Positions 61,120 through 64,000 of a DNA stretch of 64,000 nt are shown piece by piece. Origin of the DNA: Sorangium aterium. Lineage in GTDB: Bacteria > Myxococcota_A > Polyangia > Polyangiales > Polyangiaceae. Where the stretch lies: the NCBI RefSeq assembly GCF_028368935.1, contig NZ_JAQNDK010000004.1, positions 372,001 through 436,000 on the forward strand. The letters run 5' to 3'. Every line of letters begins with the position of its first letter. Position 1 is the stretch's first letter. Under the pieces are notes generated by a model, which worked only from the letters and a program-made list of their open reading frames with translations, did no database searches and was not told the origin of the DNA. Made by a program: the position numbers and the translations under genes.

Positions 61120-62502
61120 GTGACCCCGATCGATCACCTCATCGACGCCGTCCCCGAGGACGTGCTCGGCATCTGTCGCCGCCTCCGCGAGCGCGGCAAG
61201 CGCGGCTGGATCGTGGGCGGCTGCGTGCGCGACCTGCTCCGCGGGCAGGACGCCAAGGACTGGGACGTCGCGACCGACGCGCGGCCGGAAGAGGTCGTGG
61301 CCGCGTTCCGGAAGGTGATCCCGACCGGGATCCAGCACGGGACGGTGACCGTCCTCGTGCGCGGCGTGCCGTACGAGGTCACGACCCTGCGCGGCGACGG
61401 GACCTACAGCGACGGCAGGCGGCCGGATCGGGTCGAGTTCGTGGACGACATCACCGCCGATCTCGCGCGGCGGGACTTCACCATGAACGCCATCGCGATC
61501 GATCCGGTGGACGGGCACCTCATCGATCCGTTCGGCGGGCGGAGCGATCTCGAGGCGAAGATCATCCGCGCGGTCGGGGATCCGGGCGCGCGGTTCGCCG
61601 AGGACGGGCTGCGGGTGCTGCGCGCGGCGCGCTTCGCCGCGACGCTGGAGGGCACGCTGGACCCCGAGACCGAGCGCGCCATGGGCACCGCGCGGTCGCA
61701 CCAGACGTTCCGCTGCGTGAGCGCGGAGCGGGTGCGCGACGAGTGGCTGAAGGCGATGCGCGCGCGCCGCCCGAGCGTGGCGTTCGAGATCATGCGCCGG
61801 ACGGAGCTGCTGGCGATCACCTGCCCGGAGATGATCGAGTCGGTCGGGTGCGAGCAGAACCGGTGGCACGCCTACGACGTGTGGGGGCACGCGATGGCCT
61901 GCCTCGACGCGTGCAAGCCCGAGCCGATCCTCCGCGTGGCGGCGCTGATGCACGACATCGGGAAGCCGAGGACGCGCGAGTTCTCCGAGAAGACGAGGGA
62001 CTACACGTTCTATGAGCACGAGCGGGTCGGGGCCGAGATGGCCGACCCGATCCTCACGCGGCTCCGCTTCTCGAACGACGAGCGCGCGCGGATCGTGGCG
62101 CTCATTCGACACCACCTGATCTGCTACGACGACACCTGGACGGACGCAGCGGTGCGCCGCTGGCTCCGCCGGGTGACCCCGGCGCTGGCGCCGGATCTCT
62201 ACGAGATCGGCTTCGCCGACGCGCTCGGCAAGGGGCGCGAGGCGACCGAGGACATCGCCACGATAGGGCGGCTCCGGGAGCGCGTGGACGCGCTGCTCGC
62301 GGCGGGCGCGGCGCTCTCCGCCAAGGATCTCGCCGTGAACGGCAATCGATTGATGAAGGAGCTCGGCATTCCGCCGAGCCGGCTCGTCGGCGAGCTCCTG
62401 GAGCGCCTCGTCGAGCTCGTCACCGAAGAGCCCGAGGCGAACACGCCCGAGCGCCTGCTCGCGGCGGCGCGCGAACTCGTCGCCTCGAAGAGCACAGTCT
62501 AG
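61120..62502 (+). CDS. cca: CCA-adding tRNA nucleotidyltransferase / poly(A) polymerase family
   Basis: 460 residues from GTG 61120. The nucleotidyltransferase head is intact: GWIVGGCVRDLLRG, DWDVATDARPEEV (catalytic DxD), RRDFTMNAIAID, DPFGGRSDLEAKIIRAVGDP and FAEDGLRVLRAARFAA. An HD-type domain follows with AALMHDIGKPRTRE (about 290) and IRHHLICYDDTWTD. It probably repairs tRNA 3' CCA ends; poly(A) polymerase specificity cannot be excluded. The HD module suggests additional phosphatase activity. Confidence 0.93.
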   Translation: MTPIDHLIDAVPEDVLGICRRLRERGKRGWIVGGCVRDLLRGQDAKDWDVATDARPEEVVAAFRKVIPTGIQHGTVTVLVRGVPYEVTTLRGDGTYSDGRRPDRVEFVDDITADLARRDFTMNAIAIDPVDGHLIDPFGGRSDLEAKIIRAVGDPGARFAEDGLRVLRAARFAATLEGTLDPETERAMGTARSHQTFRCVSAERVRDEWLKAMRARRPSVAFEIMRRTELLAITCPEMIESVGCEQNRWHAYDVWGHAMACLDACKPEPILRVAALMHDIGKPRTREFSEKTRDYTFYEHERVGAEMADPILTRLRFSNDERARIVALIRHHLICYDDTWTDAAVRRWLRRVTPALAPDLYEIGFADALGKGREATEDIATIGRLRERVDALLAAGAALSAKDLAVNGNRLMKELGIPPSRLVGELLERLVELVTEEPEANTPERLLAAARELVASKSTV

Positions 62503-62862
62503 CGCCCCCGGCCGTCGCAAAGGTGCGAGTCCCGCCGCGGAGCGGACGAGGGGAGCCGCCAGGATCGCTGTGCGCCGCGCTCGCCGCGTGTGCCCGAGGG
62601 TGGTCTCGCCGGGCTGCCCCGGGCCGCCTCGTCGCGCGTCGCTCCCATTCACCCGCCCTCGGCCATCTCCTCGCTCCTTTGGTGAGCCTGTCCCAGAGGG
62701 CGAGTCGAATGGTCGTGGACAAGGTCCCTGGACCGACAACGGTGGTCGGTTGTCTACCTCCTGTCGGGCTAGATTATTTCATGTCGATCGCGTCCATCGG
62801 GACGTGAGTCTGGTAACATCCGTCGCTGCGCATTGTCGCGTTCCCCGATGTGGAGGTCAATT
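62503..62862. other. 360-bp intergenic region upstream of the vWA lipoprotein
   Basis: No gene is supported. GACAACGGTGGTCGGTTGTC (around 62735-62754) contains interleaved 6-bp inverted repeats (ACCGAC/GTCGGT and GACAAC/GTTGTC) just before a promoter candidate, so it is a possible operator. The 5' UTR then runs to GGAGG at 62852-62856. Confidence 0.6.
62750..62778 (+). promoter_or_regulatory. Candidate sigma-70-like promoter
   Basis: TTGTCT (62750-62755), a 17-bp spacer and ATTATT (62773-62778) match the -35/-10 spacing. Transcription would start near 62785 and give a ~78-nt leader to the TTG start at 62863. The A/T-rich -10 stands out in this GC-rich DNA. Confidence 0.55.
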
Positions 62863-64000
62863 TTGAAGCTCTCGACGAAGACGCTTGTTGGGCTGGTTGG
62901 TCTGGGTTTGCTTGCGGCCGCGGCAGCCATCGGTGGGTGCTCCGGCGGGGGTGGTGAGGCGAGCCCCGGCAACAGCGGCTCTGGGAGCGGCAGCGGCAGC
63001 GGCGGCAGCGGCGGCAGCGGCGAGACGTCCGGGAGCGGGTTCGGGAACGGCGGTGAGTTCGATGTCGGCTCAGGGACCGGGGACAAGGACGGGGGGCTCA
63101 ACGAGGATACGGCGTGCATCGCGACCCGATTGCAGGCCGATTACCAGCAGCGCCCGGCCGATATCATCTTCATCATCGACAACTCGGGGAGCATGACGGA
63201 CGAGATCAACAGCGTCCAACGGAACATCAACCAGAACTTCGCCTCGATCATCGCGGCGAGCAAGATCGATTACCGCGTCATCATGCTCTCGAAGCACGGC
63301 AGCTCGGACGTCGAGCAGTCGGTCTGCATCGAGGCGCCGCTCGGCAGCGGGAGCTGCTCGCCGGTCCCGCAGAACCCGAACACCAACCCGCCGCACTTCT
63401 ACCAGTACAGCCTGGAGATCGGCAGCCTCGACTCGCTCTGTCTGGCGATCGACACGCTGAATGGGGCGATCCCGCCCAAGGGAGAGGCCACGTCGCCCGG
63501 GTGGTCGCAGTGGCTGCGGACGGACTCGCTGAAGGTGTTCGTCGAGATCACCGACGACGGCGTCAACTGCACGACGAGGTCGCTCGGCGCGGACAAGGCG
63601 GTCTTCGAGGAGGGGGCTGACATCACGCTCTTCGACATCGACGATGATGAGCCCGCGAACAAGAACGTCGCCGGCGGCACCAAATCGGCAGAGGCCTTCG
63701 ACGCGGCCCTGACGGCGGTCGCGCCGGAACTTTTCGGCTCGAAGGACGCGCGCAACTACAAGTTCTTCAGCTTCGTGGGCATCAAGGAGAACACCCCGCC
63801 GACCGCCCCCTGGCCGCCGGAGGCGCCAGCCACCTGGGAGCAGTGCCGGCCGGACTCGGTCGATCCCGGGACGACCTATCAGGTCCTCAGCGTCATGACC
63901 GGCGGGCTGAGATACCCGATCCAGCAGCACGCCACCTACGATGCGGTGTTCCAGGCCATCGCGGACAGCGTGATCTCGGGCGCCAAGCTGTCGTGTGAGA
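62863..64000 (+). CDS. von Willebrand factor A-domain lipoprotein (3' truncated)
   Basis: The frame opens with TTG 62863 (MKLSTKTLVGLVGLGLLAAA then AAIGGC), a lipoprotein signal with GGAGG six bases upstream, and runs off the right edge after 379 codons. A Gly/Ser linker (about 28-60) is followed by ADIIFIIDNSGSMTDEINSV, the vWA MIDAS DxSxS motif (about 108-114 by rough count). Later parts (KVFVEITDDGVNCTTRSLGA, FFSFVGIKENTPPTAPW) fit a vWA fold with a Cys-containing insertion. It is probably surface-exposed and metal-dependent in ligand binding. No ATG start exists, so automated callers may shorten or miss it. Confidence 0.88.
   Translation, partial: MKLSTKTLVGLVGLGLLAAAAAIGGCSGGGGEASPGNSGSGSGSGSGGSGGSGETSGSGFGNGGEFDVGSGTGDKDGGLNEDTACIATRLQADYQQRPADIIFIIDNSGSMTDEINSVQRNINQNFASIIAASKIDYRVIMLSKHGSSDVEQSVCIEAPLGSGSCSPVPQNPNTNPPHFYQYSLEIGSLDSLCLAIDTLNGAIPPKGEATSPGWSQWLRTDSLKVFVEITDDGVNCTTRSLGADKAVFEEGADITLFDIDDDEPANKNVAGGTKSAEAFDAALTAVAPELFGSKDARNYKFFSFVGIKENTPPTAPWPPEAPATWEQCRPDSVDPGTTYQVLSVMTGGLRYPIQQHATYDAVFQAIADSVISGAKLSCE

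Overview
The window is very GC-rich and densely coded. Its gene content points to a myxobacterium, most likely a Sorangium/Polyangiales relative: a 'Myxococcus cysteine-rich repeat' surface protein, three Hanks-type Ser/Thr kinase genes (one degenerate), a zinc-ribbon/TM/TonB-C-like protein, a HEAT-repeat exported protein, and many lipoproteins with low-complexity Ala/Pro/Gly linkers. This assignment rests on style and family content, not on a database search.

Layout. 1-4.2 kb: a 5'-truncated Cys-rich surface protein, RNase HI, a SurA-like prolyl isomerase and a YkgJ-type Cys-cluster protein. 4.2-7.3 kb (minus): gpmI (glycolysis) directly followed by a membrane pseudokinase. 7.4-13.2 kb is accessory: a Uma2-type protein, a secreted protein made of 12 Trp-anchored tetrapeptides, an unknown protein coupled to an HTTM membrane protein, a NUDIX hydrolase, a GNAT acetyltransferase and a cupin/haem-oxygenase-like fusion. 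13.3-15.4 kb: mdh and purC, with an out-of-frame remnant of purS at the purC 3' end. 15.4-23.5 kb: a double-GNAT-like protein with a striking ATTGCA operator, a DHH-like protein with shuffled motifs, two exported proteins, and a coupled AAA ATPase + Toprim-like pair (candidate defence module).

24-28.2 kb is an aerobic benzoate (box) locus: boxC-boxB on the minus strand, with divergent boxR (HTH plus shikimate-kinase-like domain). 28.2-41.6 kb: glgA with an Ala-rich insertion, lipoproteins, recN, a double-length ThyX-family protein, map, and an NfuA/NifU-C-like scaffold protein next to a 124-bp palindrome. 41.6-48.6 kb (minus) is an envelope block: lipoproteins with DUF4398/OmpA-like character, a DUF4349 lipoprotein, a CDP-alcohol phosphatidyltransferase and a universal stress protein. 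48.6-49.3 kb is non-coding and holds a helically phased CAGGGACA array. 49.3-64 kb: an unknown protein, a ParE-type toxin-antitoxin pair, a Ser/Thr kinase, a DUF362 + polyferredoxin operon, a lipoprotein, a LolC/E permease, a second intact Ser/Thr kinase, the CCA-adding enzyme, and a TTG-started von Willebrand A lipoprotein running off the right edge.

Many genes are translationally coupled through 4-bp ATGA/GTGA/TTGA overlaps (boxC-boxB, ATPase-Toprim, antitoxin-toxin, the lipoprotein pairs, unknown-HTTM). No rRNA, tRNA, CRISPR array or insertion sequence was seen.
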